From: Clostridiales bacterium
GTDB lineage: Bacteria > Bacillota > Clostridia > Saccharofermentanales > Saccharofermentanaceae
Direction: 5' to 3'
NCBI GenBank assembly: GCA_017510605.1
Contig: JAFWMQ010000005.1
Span: forward strand, 62,001 to 126,000
DNA length: 64,000 bases
Under the pieces are notes generated by a model, which saw only the letters and a program-made list of their open reading frames with translations, was not told the DNA's origin and ran no database searches. The number at the start of each line of letters is the position of its first letter. Within the stretch, counting starts at the first letter, position 1. The translations under genes and the position numbers were made by a program. Positions 26,551 to 35,386 of the stretch are shown here, piece by piece.

Positions 26551-27360
26551 ATGGATAACGCGTCTGACATCAGAATTAAAGAATCTGCGCTCGTTGAGCG
26601 CATTAAGGCCGCCGGGAAACTGGCGGTCGCTTTTTCAGGAGGCGTTGATTCGACATATCTTCTCTATAAGGCGCATGAGGTGCTGGGAGAAGATGTTATC
26701 GCTGTTACGGTAAAATCGCAGGTCCTGACCAATGAAGAATTTTCCCTGACTTCGGATTTTTGCGATAAGATCGGTGTGAAACAGACAGTTATCAGCTTCG
26801 ATGTTTTCTCCGTAGAAGAGTTCGCGGCAAATCCTCCTGACAGGTGTTATTACTGCAAAAGAAAGATTTTCGAGAACGTTGGAAATGCTGCGGAAGAATA
26901 TGTGGTAGCCGACGGAAGCAACGTTGATGATGATGGTGATTACAGACCCGGAATGCGTGCCCTGAAAGAACTCGGGATAGTAAGTCCATTGAAAGAAGCA
27001 GGCCTTACCAAAAACGATATCCGTCTTCTCTCAAAAGAGGCAGGTCTTCCCACATGGGATAAGCCCGCAGCTGCATGTCTGGCGTCAAGATTCGCATATG
27101 GCGAAAGGATTACTGCTGAAGGGTTGATCCGCGTTGCAAACGCAGAGAAGTTCATAAGAGATCTTGGTTTTACCGGTATCCGCGTCAGAGTTCACGGCGG
27201 CATTGCGAGGATCGAAGTTAGTAAGACTGATATTTCCTCTTTGGCATCTGAGCCGATGCGTGAGAAAATAACCATGGAACTTAAGCGTTTGGGATTCAAA
27301 TATGTAACTTTGGATCTGACCGGATACCGCACGGGCAGCATGAACGAGGTCCTCAAATGA
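26551..27360 (+). CDS. larE: LarE, sulfur transferase of nickel-pincer cofactor synthesis (three-Cys type)
   Basis: ATP-dependent enzyme that inserts sulfur into pyridinium dicarboxylate mononucleotide, making the pincer ligand. The PP-loop [11 protein letters not shown] (29-39) binds ATP. Cys99 and Cys102 ([10 protein letters not shown]) plus Cys176 ([10 protein letters not shown]) form the three-Cys set of LarE proteins that carry a 4Fe-4S cluster; the Lactobacillus plantarum enzyme relies on the single Cys equivalent to 176 as a sacrificial sulfur donor. 269 aa, as usual. The stop overlaps the larB start by four bases. Confidence 0.92.
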   Translation: MDNASDIRIKESALVERIKAAGKLAVAFSGGVDSTYLLYKAHEVLGEDVIAVTVKSQVLTNEEFSLTSDFCDKIGVKQTVISFDVFSVEEFAANPPDRCYYCKRKIFENVGNAAEEYVVADGSNVDDDGDYRPGMRALKELGIVSPLKEAGLTKNDIRLLSKEAGLPTWDKPAAACLASRFAYGERITAEGLIRVANAEKFIRDLGFTGIRVRVHGGIARIEVSKTDISSLASEPMREKITMELKRLGFKYVTLDLTGYRTGSMNEVLK

Positions 27361-28103
27361 GCGATACAAAAGATATCTTAGAGAAAGTCGCAAGCGGCGA
27401 GATGACACCTGAAGAAGCAGAACTTCAATTGAAGATGAAGCCCTTCGTTGATCTGGGTTTTGCCAAGCCCGACCTGCACAGAGGATTAAGACAGGGTGTT
27501 CCTGAAGTTATCTACGGCGAAGGCAAAACGCCTGAGCAGATAGATGCTATTACTTCCAGTCTCATTGAGAGCGGCCAGAAAACGGTCCTGATAACAAGAC
27601 TGTCCCCTGAGAAAGCGTCTGCGCTTAAAACGCCCGTTAAGTTTTATGATGTTGCTCGCATCGGTGCTGCGGGTGAGATACCTGTACCGTCTGCAAAGGG
27701 TACTATCGTTGTCGCCACAGGCGGTACTTCAGACCTTCCGGTAGCTGAAGAAGCAGCCGTAACTGCTGAGCTTTTGGGAAATAAAGTTACGCGTGTTTAC
27801 GATGTCGGTGTTTCAGGCCTTCACCGTCTTTTATCACACAAGGAAGAACTCATGAGCGCGAGCGTTGTTATCGCAGTTGCAGGAATGGAAGGCGCTCTTG
27901 CAAGTGTTATCGGCGGTCTTGTCGATTGCCCCGTTATCGCAGTTCCCACGAGCGTCGGATACGGAGCATCTTTTGAAGGATTGACGGCACTTCTTGCCAT
28001 GATGAATTCATGTGCGAGCGGCGTCACGGTTGTTAACATCGACAATGGTTTCGGAGCCGGATATTCTGCAAGCATGATCAATCACATGGGAGGTGTTATA
28101 TGA
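27357..28103 (+). CDS. larB: LarB, NaAD carboxylase/hydrolase of nickel-pincer cofactor synthesis
   Basis: Carboxylates nicotinic acid adenine dinucleotide and releases AMP, giving pyridinium-3,5-dicarboxylate mononucleotide. Of 248 aa, the C-terminal half is PurE-like ([63 protein letters not shown]), as in all LarB proteins. Its ATG overlaps the larE stop, and the larC start overlaps its own stop, so the three are coupled. Confidence 0.94.
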   Translation: MSDTKDILEKVASGEMTPEEAELQLKMKPFVDLGFAKPDLHRGLRQGVPEVIYGEGKTPEQIDAITSSLIESGQKTVLITRLSPEKASALKTPVKFYDVARIGAAGEIPVPSAKGTIVVATGGTSDLPVAEEAAVTAELLGNKVTRVYDVGVSGLHRLLSHKEELMSASVVIAVAGMEGALASVIGGLVDCPVIAVPTSVGYGASFEGLTALLAMMNSCASGVTVVNIDNGFGAGYSASMINHMGGVI

Positions 28104-29362
28104 AGACTCTTTATATCGAATGCAACATGGGTGCAGCAGGTGACATGCTTCTCGCATCTCTGGCAGAACTCACGGGTGATATTAAAGCGTGTGAAGAAAA
28201 GCTTAATTCATTGGGCATTCCTGATGTTACATATAATTTCGAGAAGAGCGTAAAGTGCGGGATAGAAGGCACGCATGCCCATGTTGTCGCTCTGGGTGTT
28301 GAAGAGGATGAACATCTTCATGAACACACGCATCACCATGAGGAACATCACCATGAAAAGTCACGCGAGGAGCTCGAAAACGATTTCGGCCATCAGCAAG
28401 AGGAGCACGGTCATCATCACGGACATGATGAACATTCTCACGATGAACACGGACACCACCATCATCACACTCACATGAGTGATATTGAGAAGATCATCAA
28501 CGGCCTTAATGTTTCAGATAAGGTTAGATCAGATGCTCTTGCTGTATATGCTCTGATTGCTGAAGCTGAGAGCAAGGCTCACGGAAAACCTGTAACAGAT
28601 ATACATTTCCACGAAGTCGGAACTATGGATGCTGTCGCTGATATCATCGGCGTATGCGTTCTTTTAGAGCAGACCGGCGCAGACAAGATCGTTGTATCGC
28701 CTCTGGCGACCGGCTTCGGGCAGGTAAGGTGTGCGCATGGCATCCTTCCGGTTCCAGCTCCCGCAACGGCAAGCATAATCGAAGGAATTCCCACGTACAG
28801 CGGCGATGTTGAAGGCGAGCTGCTGACGCCTACCGGCGCGGCACTGCTTAAGCACTTTGCTGACAGCTTCGGTTCAAGGCCAGTAATGGCTGTTTCCAAA
28901 ACCGGCTACGGCATGGGAAAGAAAGACTTTGAGAAAGCAAACATGCTCCGCACTTTCATCGGTGAAGAGTTTTCGGAAGACGGTGACAAGATCATTGAGA
29001 TCAGGTTCAACGTCGATGACATGACCGGCGAAGAGATCGGATACGCCACGGGGATCTTCATGGAAAACGGTGCGCTCGATGTTTTCACGACTCCTGTCGG
29101 AATGAAGAAGAACCGCCCGGGCATCCTCATCACTCTGGTTGTTAAACCTGAGGATAAAGAGAAATTCGCAAAACTGATTTTCGAACACACCACGACGATC
29201 GGGTTCAGATACATCGCAATGGACCGCTTCAGACTTGACCGCCGCGAAGAGAAAGTCATGACCAGGTACGGTGAGGTATCGGTCAAAGTCTCGGAAGGCT
29301 TCGGAGTGACGAAGGCCAAGCCTGAGTATGATGATGTGGCCGGGATCGCCGGGAAAGACTGA
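28100..29362 (+). CDS. larC: LarC, nickel insertase of the pincer cofactor, single-frame form
   Basis: CTP-dependent insertase that places Ni into the thiolated pincer ligand. The N-terminus [21 protein letters not shown] is diagnostic. Residues 72-125 are a very His-rich insert (24 His) that probably holds nickel ions. The core continues with [16 protein letters not shown] and [22 protein letters not shown], and the C-terminal LarC2 part is present in the same frame. The L. plantarum gene needs a programmed frameshift between the two halves; here 420 aa are read without one. larA is not in this window. Confidence 0.94.
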   Translation: MKTLYIECNMGAAGDMLLASLAELTGDIKACEEKLNSLGIPDVTYNFEKSVKCGIEGTHAHVVALGVEEDEHLHEHTHHHEEHHHEKSREELENDFGHQQEEHGHHHGHDEHSHDEHGHHHHHTHMSDIEKIINGLNVSDKVRSDALAVYALIAEAESKAHGKPVTDIHFHEVGTMDAVADIIGVCVLLEQTGADKIVVSPLATGFGQVRCAHGILPVPAPATASIIEGIPTYSGDVEGELLTPTGAALLKHFADSFGSRPVMAVSKTGYGMGKKDFEKANMLRTFIGEEFSEDGDKIIEIRFNVDDMTGEEIGYATGIFMENGALDVFTTPVGMKKNRPGILITLVVKPEDKEKFAKLIFEHTTTIGFRYIAMDRFRLDRREEKVMTRYGEVSVKVSEGFGVTKAKPEYDDVAGIAGKD

Positions 29363-29501
29363 CCGTATCTGTAGATCTTAGGCAGTTGAAGCCTGCAAGT
29401 CATTTGTGGTGCCGTGAATTTGTATTTTCGGAAATATACTGAAAGGCTGCCACCCGAAGATGACAGCCCTCGTTTATCTATGCCTTACTCTATTTAATTG
29501 T

Positions 29502-30671
29502 TTAAGCGTAAAAGTCGTTTCCGTCGATCGTTATCTTGGCGATGTTGTCTGTGTCGGCAAGACGGTTGAACAGAACGATGAAGCCTGTATCTGTTCCGCA
29601 TACGTATCCGACGCTGCTGGTGTTCTCATCGAAGACAAGATACTCAGATCCGTCATTGTATGTGATCTTCAATGATGTTTCGGGGAGGATCGTCTCACCC
29701 TTGATCCCGGTGCCGCCTGTGGAATCCCATACCATGGCGATAGGTGAGATCTCGATCGAGCCTTTTTCAGAACTGTAGAACGTCTTGGTGTCAAGCTTGC
29801 CGGCAACGGGAATCACGTATTCATTCTGTTCTTTGAGGAACTGATCGTAGTCACCCTTTTCTGCATTCTGAATATACATTTCAGATCTGTTCATCGTGAA
29901 TTCCTGGGTCATAAGAGTTATGTGATCGGTGACCGGATCAAAGCCTGCTGAGCCGAATAATACGCTGTTGTCGCACATATATTCATAGCAGTAGAGCTTG
30001 TCGTCTGTTGAGCGCTCGAGATCGACCCAGATCTTGCCGGTTCCTTCATTAAAGCCGAAGAGGATGTTTGTATCTTCGCTGAACCATGCGCCCTTTGCTT
30101 CGTTGTCGAGCTGGCTGTAGTTAAAGCAGTCGACACCGCCTTCTCTCTCGACCGTGTAGGAGGCAACTATTCCTATGCCGTCCCTTACCACTGATTCAAT
30201 GGTGATCGTAGTGTCGCCGACCGTGCATACTACCGGTTCGGTCGCGATCCTGTCACCGATAAGTCTTGCAGCGGTTTCAGGATCTGCCTCAACATATTCG
30301 ATATTCGGCATGACTACTTCATAGGTTACCGGTGTGCCGTCATCTCTTATCTTGCCGTCTTCGACCAATACCTCAGAGTGGCTCTCTATTGAATCTTTTC
30401 CGTCGTTGCCCCATATCCTGTTGAAGAGTTCACCGCCTGTTGCGGCATTTACTGCTAAAGGTGCCGCGATCGCGATTACGGATGCCGCAGCGACGATCTT
30501 TACTCCCAACTTGCTGATCTTTGCCTTATGTCTTGCATTATTCATGATCGTTTCCTTCCTCGACTGATATCTGTCCGAGAAAACATGATCTTCCACTCCG
30601 TCCGTGATGTGGTCGAATTCCTCTATGCTGATATCGTTTTTGAAAATGTCGTTTTTGAATTCAGGTTCCAT
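29502..30671 (-). CDS. Anti-sigma factor, DUF4179-like membrane protein
   Basis: A 389-aa membrane protein predicted to hold the ECF sigma factor encoded just upstream. The start at 30671 follows AAGGAG. The cytoplasmic N-terminal 50 residues contain acidic helices (sigma-binding by analogy), then one membrane helix at about 60-78 (LGVKIVAAASVIAIAAPLAVNAA). A large extracellular beta-rich domain follows (EPVVCTVGDTTITIESVVRDGIGIVASYTVE), as in DUF4179 proteins. The signal sensed is unknown. It is separated from the sigma gene by 46 bases. Confidence 0.8.
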   Translation of the reverse strand: MEPEFKNDIFKNDISIEEFDHITDGVEDHVFSDRYQSRKETIMNNARHKAKISKLGVKIVAAASVIAIAAPLAVNAATGGELFNRIWGNDGKDSIESHSEVLVEDGKIRDDGTPVTYEVVMPNIEYVEADPETAARLIGDRIATEPVVCTVGDTTITIESVVRDGIGIVASYTVEREGGVDCFNYSQLDNEAKGAWFSEDTNILFGFNEGTGKIWVDLERSTDDKLYCYEYMCDNSVLFGSAGFDPVTDHITLMTQEFTMNRSEMYIQNAEKGDYDQFLKEQNEYVIPVAGKLDTKTFYSSEKGSIEISPIAMVWDSTGGTGIKGETILPETSLKITYNDGSEYLVFDENTSSVGYVCGTDTGFIVLFNRLADTDNIAKITIDGNDFYA

Positions 30672-30717
30672 AAGTAATCTCCTTGTAGATTCCCTCTGGT
30701 GCGGGATCATTTGCTCT

Positions 30718-31236
30718 TCAGGTCTGGCCCAGGTTCTGCCGCATCATCTTTTTGGCCCGTTCGTACCGTTTTCGAACATTTGCCTCCGTGATGCCCAGCC
30801 TCCGGGCAGTTTCCGAGATCGAATAATCCTTAACGACAAGGCAGTAAACAACGTCGTAATATTTCTCCGGCAGAGTATCCATGAGCGGCTGGTAATCGTT
30901 TTCCGCTTCTGTGTTTTCTTCAGGCGCAACGGCTTCGCTTTCACAGATCTGTTCTAAGTTTTCGGTAAAGCTTACGATCTGATTCTCGTTTTTTCTTTTG
31001 TTGTATATATTGATCGAAGCATTTCTTATAACTGTTATTATGTAGCGTTTGCAGTCGTCCGATCCGGGCTTCGCGAAATACACCTCGTGCTTTATCAGCT
31101 GCAGAAATGCATCCTGCACGGCATCTTCCGCGAGAGTCTCATCATGCAAAACGGACAATGCGACACGGAACATCTTCTGTTCGTACAGCTCATAACATTT
31201 TTCTATGAATGAGATCTGTTTTGACGGCAATGCCAT
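30718..31236 (-). CDS. ECF-type RNA polymerase sigma factor
   Basis: A 172-aa alternative sigma factor. Region 2 (about 12-75) includes DETLAEDAVQDAFLQLIKH and RYIITVIRNASINIYNKRK; region 4 (about 115-168) holds LPEKYYDVVYCLVVKDYSISETARRLGITEANVRKRYERAKKMM, the DNA-reading helix-turn-helix. An acidic linker separates them. The downstream anti-sigma gene fits a classic pair. The promoter recognised could not be derived from this window. Confidence 0.93.
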   Translation of the reverse strand: MALPSKQISFIEKCYELYEQKMFRVALSVLHDETLAEDAVQDAFLQLIKHEVYFAKPGSDDCKRYIITVIRNASINIYNKRKNENQIVSFTENLEQICESEAVAPEENTEAENDYQPLMDTLPEKYYDVVYCLVVKDYSISETARRLGITEANVRKRYERAKKMMRQNLGQT

Positions 31237-31378
31237 TTATGTTTCTCCTTATCGTTTCCTGTAAGGCCGCCCGTCTTCGAAGTTCGGGATCCCCGTTTGG
31301 CCTTTCTACCTCATATAACAATCCGAAAATGTTATTTGTGACAAAATATTTTTCAACATATTTTATACACCATTATAA

Positions 31379-31407
31379 AGCTCCCGCGAAAGGACAATGC
31401 GGGAGCT
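31379..31407 (-). terminator. Terminator after the two-domain lipoprotein gene
   Basis: Inverted repeat AGCTCCCGC / GCGGGAGCT (9 bp, 11-base loop). On the minus strand it lies about 60 bases after the stop at 31469 and is followed by TTTATAA, a weak T tract. The rest of the 230-base gap to the sigma gene is AT-rich and probably holds the sigma operon promoter; I could not define one. Confidence 0.55.
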
Positions 31408-31468
31408 CTATATGTGAATCTTTTATATAGGAAGAAGGATTGCTTTCTGTTTATGTTATCGGATCAGA

Positions 31469-32512
31469 TCAAGCTGACTTGATGAATACCATGTTGTTTG
31501 CAACGTTCTCAACGTAGTCGTCCCATGTGAATCCGTCATAGCTGAACAAGATCGCACCGGAACCGTCTGTGTAGTCAACTTCTTCTAATACAACATTTCC
31601 GCTCTCGTCGTATGTGAGGACCTTCTTTACTGCACCATCATAGAGGATCGTTTCTGTTTCTTCGTTGTATCTGCCGGAAATCCTCCAAATTGCCTGTGTG
31701 TCAACGGATTCGCTCCAGACAATCTTGATCGTTACGTTGTTGGGATCTGAAGCATCTACTGTAGCAGTTGCTCTACCGGATACATATGTGCCGCTGATCT
31801 GGGCTGCTGTTCTGTGAGCGGGGTCTGCAGGTTCTACATAGGGCTCTGTTGCTTCTGTCTCAGTGGGCTTCTCTGTAGGCTTTTCTGTTTCTGTAGCCTT
31901 AGGTGCTTCTGTAGGCTTTGCTTCGGTCTCAGAAGTGGTCTCAACTGTCGTTTCTGTGGTTTTGTCATTTGTCTGTTCAGGGACAGGTGTTGTTCCGGCA
32001 TCGCCGATTGCTTCTTCTGCCGAAGAACCGAACTTGAAGACCATGTTGTCTGCTATATGTTCATTCTGCTCATCCCATGTAACTCCGTCATTATCGAAAA
32101 CGAATACACCCTTGCAGTTTGTGGAATCTACTTCCTCTGAGATGACTTCGCCCTTCTCGTTATATGTAACGATCTTCTTGATACCGTTGTTGTAAGCTAC
32201 GCTTGTTGTTTCTTCGTTGAAGAAGCCGCTCATTGTCCATACTGCTTTTTGGTCGTAACTGCTGCTCCAGGTTACTGTGATCTTTGCATCGTTTGTTCCT
32301 TCGGGTTCAACATTGATGCAGGCTCTTCCGCCATAATAATTTCCGATGAAGTTCATTACGGGATTCTGGCCGTCATTGTTGATCTCTGTTGTGGTTTCCT
32401 GAATTGCATTTGTTGCTGCATTGTTATCTGCATTTGTAGCACATGATGCTACTGTGACCATCGTTACGATTATTGCAACTGAGGCGAGGGATGCGATTAT
32501 TTTCTTATTCAT
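31469..32512 (-). CDS. Lipoprotein with two copies of one domain, unknown function
   Basis: A 347-aa surface lipoprotein starting at 32512 (AAAGGA upstream), with lipobox TVASC. It contains two homologous domains of about 95 residues. Each has the order YxxGRAxxxV, KITVTW/KIVW, AVWxxSGxxNEET, KKxxTYxExG and EEVDxT, and ends WDxxxxxxADNMVF or WDDYVENVANNMVF. A linker rich in Thr, Glu, Pro and Lys joins them. The internal duplication is plain by eye. Domain function is unknown; an extracellular binding role is possible. Confidence 0.75.
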   Translation of the reverse strand: MNKKIIASLASVAIIVTMVTVASCATNADNNAATNAIQETTTEINNDGQNPVMNFIGNYYGGRACINVEPEGTNDAKITVTWSSSYDQKAVWTMSGFFNEETTSVAYNNGIKKIVTYNEKGEVISEEVDSTNCKGVFVFDNDGVTWDEQNEHIADNMVFKFGSSAEEAIGDAGTTPVPEQTNDKTTETTVETTSETEAKPTEAPKATETEKPTEKPTETEATEPYVEPADPAHRTAAQISGTYVSGRATATVDASDPNNVTIKIVWSESVDTQAIWRISGRYNEETETILYDGAVKKVLTYDESGNVVLEEVDYTDGSGAILFSYDGFTWDDYVENVANNMVFIKSA

Positions 32513-32689
32513 TTTATTTGTCCTTTCGTTTTTGCCTTGCGGCTTGTTGTTTTGCTTCATGGCTTCATTTAACCATTCATAAGAGGGACAAACAATAACC
32601 AATGCATTACACCGTTGTTGATTAAGCAACAGATTTCCTGCTGAATGTTGTCAAATTCCAAAAATCTGAAAAAAATTTTCAAATACCCA

Positions 32690-32718
32690 TTGACATAGTA
32701 GGTAAAAGCAATTATCAT
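32690..32718 (+). promoter_or_regulatory. Promoter of the Cys-leader/metY/cysK transcript
   Basis: TTGACA (32690-32695) and TATCAT (32713-32718) with a 17-base spacer. Transcription would start near 32725, about 30 bases before the leader peptide start. Confidence 0.75.
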
Positions 32719-32754
32719 ATGCGAAAATCACGAAAGGAGAGGAGGACGGAAGTT

Positions 32755-32886
32755 ATGTACGACCGCAAATTCTATTTTCAATCATTAGTCCGTAGTAACT
32801 TCCGTTGTGGACGAATGTGTTGTTCCTGTTCAAACAGCTGTTCATGTTCTGCAAGCAGAACTGTACCCAAAACTATAACTATTTGA
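32755..32886 (+). CDS. Cys-rich leader peptide upstream of metY-cysK
   Basis: A 43-codon ORF from ATG32755 to TGA32886. The ribosome site AGGAGAGGAGG (32735-32745) is nine bases before the ATG and is stronger than that of metY. The peptide has six Cys, at 18, 22, 23, 25, 29 and 31, all TGT, set among Ser and Arg (core RCGRMCCSCSNSCSCS). The stop is 19 bases before metY. A run of Cys codons before cysteine-forming enzymes matches the logic of an amino-acid-responsive leader: slow Cys codons would alter RNA folding and raise metY-cysK expression. It is too short for routine gene calling. Confidence 0.72.
   Translation: MYDRKFYFQSLVRSNFRCGRMCCSCSNSCSCSASRTVPKTITI
32846..32861 (+). promoter_or_regulatory. 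Hairpin at the end of the Cys codon run
   Basis: GTTCTGCAAGCAGAAC is a perfect inverted repeat starting inside the last Cys codon of the leader peptide. There is no T tract after it, so it is not a terminator. TTCCT at 32824-32828 can pair with the AGGAA of the metY ribosome site (near 32893), giving a possible translational switch. Inferred from complementarity only. Confidence 0.4.
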
Positions 32887-32905
32887 ATTTGAAAGGAATA
32901 ATACT

Positions 32906-34186
32906 ATGTCTAACTATAAATTTGAAACTCTCCAGCTCCACGTAGGTCAGGAACAACCCGATCCCGCATCCGATGCACGCGCAGTACCGATCTACGCTAC
33001 AACATCTTACGTTTTCCACAATTCAGCTCACGCAGAAGCACGTTTCGGACTTGCTGACGCAGGTAACATCTACGGAAGACTTACCAACTCCACACAAGGT
33101 GTTTTCGAAGACCGTATCGCAGCTCTTGAAGGCGGCGTTGCAGGACTCGCAGTCGCATCAGGCGCAGCAGCGATTACATATGTAATCGAAGCTCTCGCAG
33201 TAAAGGGCGAGCACATCGTAGCCCAGAAGACGATCTACGGCGGTTCCGAGAACCTCTTAGCTCATACGCTTCCTCTTTATGGAATAGAGACAACATTCGT
33301 TAATATTCATGATCTGGACGAGGTCAAGGCAGCCATCAGACCCAACACAAAGGCTCTCTACATTGAGACACTGGGCAACCCTTCATCTGATATCCCGGAT
33401 ATCGAAGCGCTTGCAAAGATCGCTCACGAAGCAGGCATCCCGCTCGTTATCGATAACACATTCGGTACACCTTACCTTATCAGACCTATTGAATACGGTG
33501 CAGATATCGTAGTTCACTCAGCTACAAAGTTCATCGGCGGTCACGGCACCACATTGGGCGGTGTTATCGTTGATTCCGGTAACTTCGACTGGGCAGCTTC
33601 CGGTAAGTATCCCTGGATCTCAGAACCCAACCCGAGCTATCACGGCGTTAAGTTTACAGAAGCTGCAGGCAAGGCTGCATTCGCAGTTTACATCAGAGCT
33701 ATCCTCTTAAGAGATACAGGATCTTCCATCTCACCTTTCGCAGCATTCCTTTTGCTCCAGGGCACAGAGACATTGTCTTTGAGAGTTGAGCGTCACATCG
33801 AGAATACGAATAAAGTATTAGAGTATCTTTCAAATCATCCGAAGGTAGAGAAAGTTTTCCACCCTGCACTTGCTGATCACCCCGATCACGAAGTTTACAA
33901 GAAGTACTTCCCTAACGGCGGCGGTTCCATCTTCACATTCAATGTTAAGGGCGGCAAGAAGGAAGCATTCGACTTTATTGATCATCTGGAGATTTTCTCA
34001 CTTCTCGCAAACGTTGCAGACGTTAAGAGCCTCGTTATCCATCCTGCAAGCACGACACACTCACAGCTTTCTGAAGCAGAGCTTAACGACGTAGGCATCT
34101 TCCAGAACACGATCCGTCTCTCGATCGGTACAGAGCACATCGATGACATCATTGCTGACCTCGAAAAAGGTTTCGCAGCAATCTGA
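32906..34186 (+). CDS. metY: O-acetylhomoserine sulfhydrylase (MetY type)
   Basis: PLP enzyme that joins sulfide (or methanethiol) to O-acetyl-L-homoserine, giving homocysteine or methionine. At 426 aa it has the length of MetY rather than the shorter MetB/MetC. The N-terminus FETLQLHVGQEQPDPASDARAVPIY is typical. YGRLTNST binds phosphate, NPSSDIPDIEALAKIAHE and VIDNTFGTPYL follow, and the PLP Lys is in VHSATKFIGGHGTTLGG. It is expressed after the Cys-rich leader, and cysK follows after 53 bases, so the unit builds cysteine and methionine from sulfide. Confidence 0.94.
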   Translation: MSNYKFETLQLHVGQEQPDPASDARAVPIYATTSYVFHNSAHAEARFGLADAGNIYGRLTNSTQGVFEDRIAALEGGVAGLAVASGAAAITYVIEALAVKGEHIVAQKTIYGGSENLLAHTLPLYGIETTFVNIHDLDEVKAAIRPNTKALYIETLGNPSSDIPDIEALAKIAHEAGIPLVIDNTFGTPYLIRPIEYGADIVVHSATKFIGGHGTTLGGVIVDSGNFDWAASGKYPWISEPNPSYHGVKFTEAAGKAAFAVYIRAILLRDTGSSISPFAAFLLLQGTETLSLRVERHIENTNKVLEYLSNHPKVEKVFHPALADHPDHEVYKKYFPNGGGSIFTFNVKGGKKEAFDFIDHLEIFSLLANVADVKSLVIHPASTTHSQLSEAELNDVGIFQNTIRLSIGTEHIDDIIADLEKGFAAI

Positions 34187-34239
34187 TCACAAAATAATTG
34201 ATATATAATTAAAGGCATCCGCATAGGAGGAGAATCACC

Positions 34240-35172
34240 ATGACTAAGATATATACATCAGCAGATCAACTTATCGGTAAGACACCGCTTTTGGAACTCA
34301 CACACCTGGAGAAGGCGTTGGGCCTCGAAGCAAAGCTCGTTGCAAAGCTTGAATATTTCAATCCCGCAGGAAGCGTCAAGGATCGTATCGCAAAGGCGAT
34401 CATCGAAGACGCAGAAGCAACCGGAAGACTTAAGGAAGGCAGCGTTATCATCGAGCCTACAAGCGGAAATACCGGTATCGGATTAGCCTCCGTTGCGGCT
34501 GCTAAAGGATACAGACTTATCATCACAATGCCGGAGACGATGAGCGTTGAGAGAAGACAGCTCATCAAGGCTTATGGTGCAGAGCTCGTTCTCACGGAAG
34601 GTTCCAAGGGAATGAAGGGCGCGATCGCAAAGGCTGAGGAACTCCAAAAAGAGATCCCGAACAGCATCATTGCCGGCCAGTTCGTAAACCCCGCAAATCC
34701 GAAGGCTCACAAAGAAACAACAGGTCCTGAAATCTGGGAAGATACAGATGGTGAAGTAGACATTTTCGTAGCAGGCGTCGGCACAGGCGGAACTGTTACG
34801 GGTGTAGGCGAATATCTGAAGTCACAGAAGGCTTCTGTAAAGGTAGTCGCTGTTGAACCTGCTGATTCTCCCGTTCTGAGTAAGGGCACTGCCGGTGCGC
34901 ACAAGATCCAGGGTATCGGTGCAGGCTTCGTACCTGACGTTCTCAATACCGCTGTTTATGATGAGATCATTCCCGTTACCAACGACGATGCTTTCGCTAC
35001 GGGCAAGCTCCTTGGTAAGAGCGAAGGCGTTCTCGTAGGAATCTCTTCCGGTGCAGCTCTCTGGGCAGCCATCGAACTCGCTAAGCGTCCCGAGAACAAG
35101 GGCAAGACCATCGTAGCTCTGCTGCCTGACACGGGCGACCGTTATCTCTCAACTCCGCTTTTCGCAGATTAA
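34240..35172 (+). CDS. cysK: Cysteine synthase A (O-acetylserine sulfhydrylase)
   Basis: PLP enzyme forming L-cysteine from O-acetylserine and sulfide. 310 aa, as usual for CysK. The PLP Lys is in [11 protein letters not shown], the substrate loop is [12 protein letters not shown], the phosphate loop is [15 protein letters not shown], and the C-terminal [11 protein letters not shown] and [12 protein letters not shown] blocks are intact. The start follows AGGAGGAGAA. It is the last gene of the leader-metY-cysK unit and is closed by a strong terminator at 35215. Confidence 0.95.
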   Translation: MTKIYTSADQLIGKTPLLELTHLEKALGLEAKLVAKLEYFNPAGSVKDRIAKAIIEDAEATGRLKEGSVIIEPTSGNTGIGLASVAAAKGYRLIITMPETMSVERRQLIKAYGAELVLTEGSKGMKGAIAKAEELQKEIPNSIIAGQFVNPANPKAHKETTGPEIWEDTDGEVDIFVAGVGTGGTVTGVGEYLKSQKASVKVVAVEPADSPVLSKGTAGAHKIQGIGAGFVPDVLNTAVYDEIIPVTNDDAFATGKLLGKSEGVLVGISSGAALWAAIELAKRPENKGKTIVALLPDTGDRYLSTPLFAD

Positions 35173-35214
35173 CAGTTAGACAAAATAAAAAATCATATGC
35201 CATAAAAACCGAAG

Positions 35215-35247
35215 CGTCCGTTTCCTTTGACAGGAGACGGACGTTTT
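35215..35247 (+). terminator. Terminator after cysK
   Basis: A 12-bp stem with one G-T pair (CGTCCGTTTCCT / AGGAGACGGACG), a five-base loop, then TTTTGCTTTT. It lies 42 bases after the cysK stop. Confidence 0.88.
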
Positions 35248-35386
35248 GCTTTTAGGCTTTTAGGGCATCCCGAAAAATAATTCCCTCCAGATTATTTATA
35301 TTTTTCAACTGAATCAGACAATACGCACTAAAAACGTTCGTTTATAATGCAGGCATAACCACTAATAAAATACGGGAGGTGCTGCT

